This document shows, piece by piece, positions 5,896 through 6,470 of a stretch of 6,470 bases of DNA; the first letter of the stretch is position 1; every line of letters starts with the position of its first letter. This stretch comes from Dehalococcoidales bacterium. GTDB lineage: Bacteria; Chloroflexota; Dehalococcoidia; Dehalococcoidales; Fen-1064. Location: the NCBI GenBank assembly GCA_028713395.1, contig JAQTOJ010000112.1:1-6470 (forward strand), given 5' to 3'. The translations under genes and the position numbers were made by a program. The notes under the pieces were generated by a model. It had not been told where the DNA came from and ran no database searches. It saw only the letters and a program-made list of their open reading frames with translations.

Positions 5896-6470
5896 TACCG
5901 AGTACACTTTCTTAAAAGAAAAGTTGTTCAAGCTGACCAAGCTGGATCTTGACGGTTATAAAAGCCAGCAGATCCGGCGGCGCTTGAATTTATATATTAA
6001 CAAACAGGAAAACGAAACTATCTTTACCTATTGCCACGCCCTGGAAAACGAACCGGACAAGGTGCGTAATTTGCTGGATTTCCTGGCCATTAACGTTTCC
6101 GAATTTTTCCGGGACAGCGAACATTTTGATGTTTTGAGAAACCATATTCTGCCGGACATGATGAAACGAACCCCCCGCCTTAATTTATGGAGCGCGGCCT
6201 GTTCCGCCGGTCAGGAGGCTTATTCGCTGGCTCTGATCATGGAAAATTACGGGAAAAACACCCCCTACCGCATACTGGCTACCGACATCGATGAAAGCGC
6301 CCTCAACCAGGCAAAGAACGGCGGGCCCTACACGAAAGAAGATGTGCGCCGCGTGGAACCGCCTATGTTAGCCAAATGGTTTACGATCAAACCGCAGGGG
6401 TATACGGTGGCGGACAAGCTGCGATACAAAGTGGATTTCAGGCATTTCAATCTCTTGAACGATAGTTTTG
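5879..6470 (+). CDS. cheR: Chemoreceptor glutamate methyltransferase CheR, 3' truncated
   Basis: CheR methylates receptor glutamates with S-adenosylmethionine and opposes CheB. The frame opens at the ATG at 5879, inside the end of cheB, and runs open to the window edge, giving 197 residues of an expected 260-290. GGAAAG (5865-5870) lies eight bases upstream. The N-terminal helical domain (about 5-70) leads to INVSEFFRD (71-79), a hallmark of CheR. The methyltransferase fold follows, with the SAM-binding segment LWSAACSAGQEAYSLALIM (103-121) and the acidic ATDID (134-138) that contacts the ribose. The canonical GEEPYS reads GQEAYS, a mild change. FRHFNLLND near the edge matches the conserved strand before the late part of the fold. 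The beta-subdomain and any C-terminal extension cannot be assessed beyond this point. Confidence 0.95.
   Translation, partial: MITLNDTEYTFLKEKLFKLTKLDLDGYKSQQIRRRLNLYINKQENETIFTYCHALENEPDKVRNLLDFLAINVSEFFRDSEHFDVLRNHILPDMMKRTPRLNLWSAACSAGQEAYSLALIMENYGKNTPYRILATDIDESALNQAKNGGPYTKEDVRRVEPPMLAKWFTIKPQGYTVADKLRYKVDFRHFNLLNDSF

Overview
The window holds the end of one gene for an archaellum-type motor ATPase, one unrecognised low-complexity gene, and a nearly complete chemotaxis operon, all on the + strand. Order: arlI-like (5' truncated), hypothetical, cheA, cheC, cheD, cheY, cheB, cheR (3' truncated). No RNA gene, mobile element, CRISPR array or terminator was found. There is no gene-free stretch longer than about 100 bases.

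Host. Gene starts carry good Shine-Dalgarno sequences and base composition is roughly even in GC and AT. The set CheC + CheD + CheB + CheR + single-domain CheY, without CheZ, is shared by archaea, Bacillota, Thermotogota and Chloroflexota. The first gene reads like archaeal ArlI/FlaI rather than a flagellar or ordinary bacterial pilus ATPase. The CheA N-terminus (a HTLKGSS phosphotransfer helix in a bacterial-looking P1 domain) fits bacteria well. My best inference is a Chloroflexota bacterium of the group known to carry an archaellum (Litorilinea-like Anaerolineae, or Dehalococcoidia/SAR202 relatives). A motile archaeon is the main alternative. No taxonomic marker is present, so this is inference.

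Layout. Bases 1-548 are the C-terminal part of the ATPase. Bases 563-1111 encode a 182-residue protein with a basic N-terminus, a long Ala/Pro/Thr-rich linker and a helical acidic C-terminus. Bases 1139-3181 encode CheA with P1 to P5 all recognisable. A 96-base gap with an orphan Shine-Dalgarno sequence precedes cheC (3278-3847), followed by cheD (3880-4377), an AT-rich gap with a weak candidate promoter, cheY (4443-4802), cheB (4825-5895) and cheR (from 5879, overlapping cheB by 17 bases).

How it works together. CheA phosphorylates CheY, which should set the motor, and CheB, whose esterase domain demethylates receptors. CheR methylates receptors, CheD deamidates receptor glutamines, and CheC dephosphorylates CheY-P and binds CheD. 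The output motor is presumably the archaellum whose ATPase ends at the left edge. Neither CheF, the archaeal adaptor between CheY and the archaellum, nor CheW nor a receptor is visible. The unrecognised gene between motor and chemotaxis genes is therefore the most interesting item. Several active-site departures also stand out: Thr to Cys in CheD, loss of the first phosphatase site in CheC, and Lys-Glu instead of Lys-Pro in the CheB receiver.
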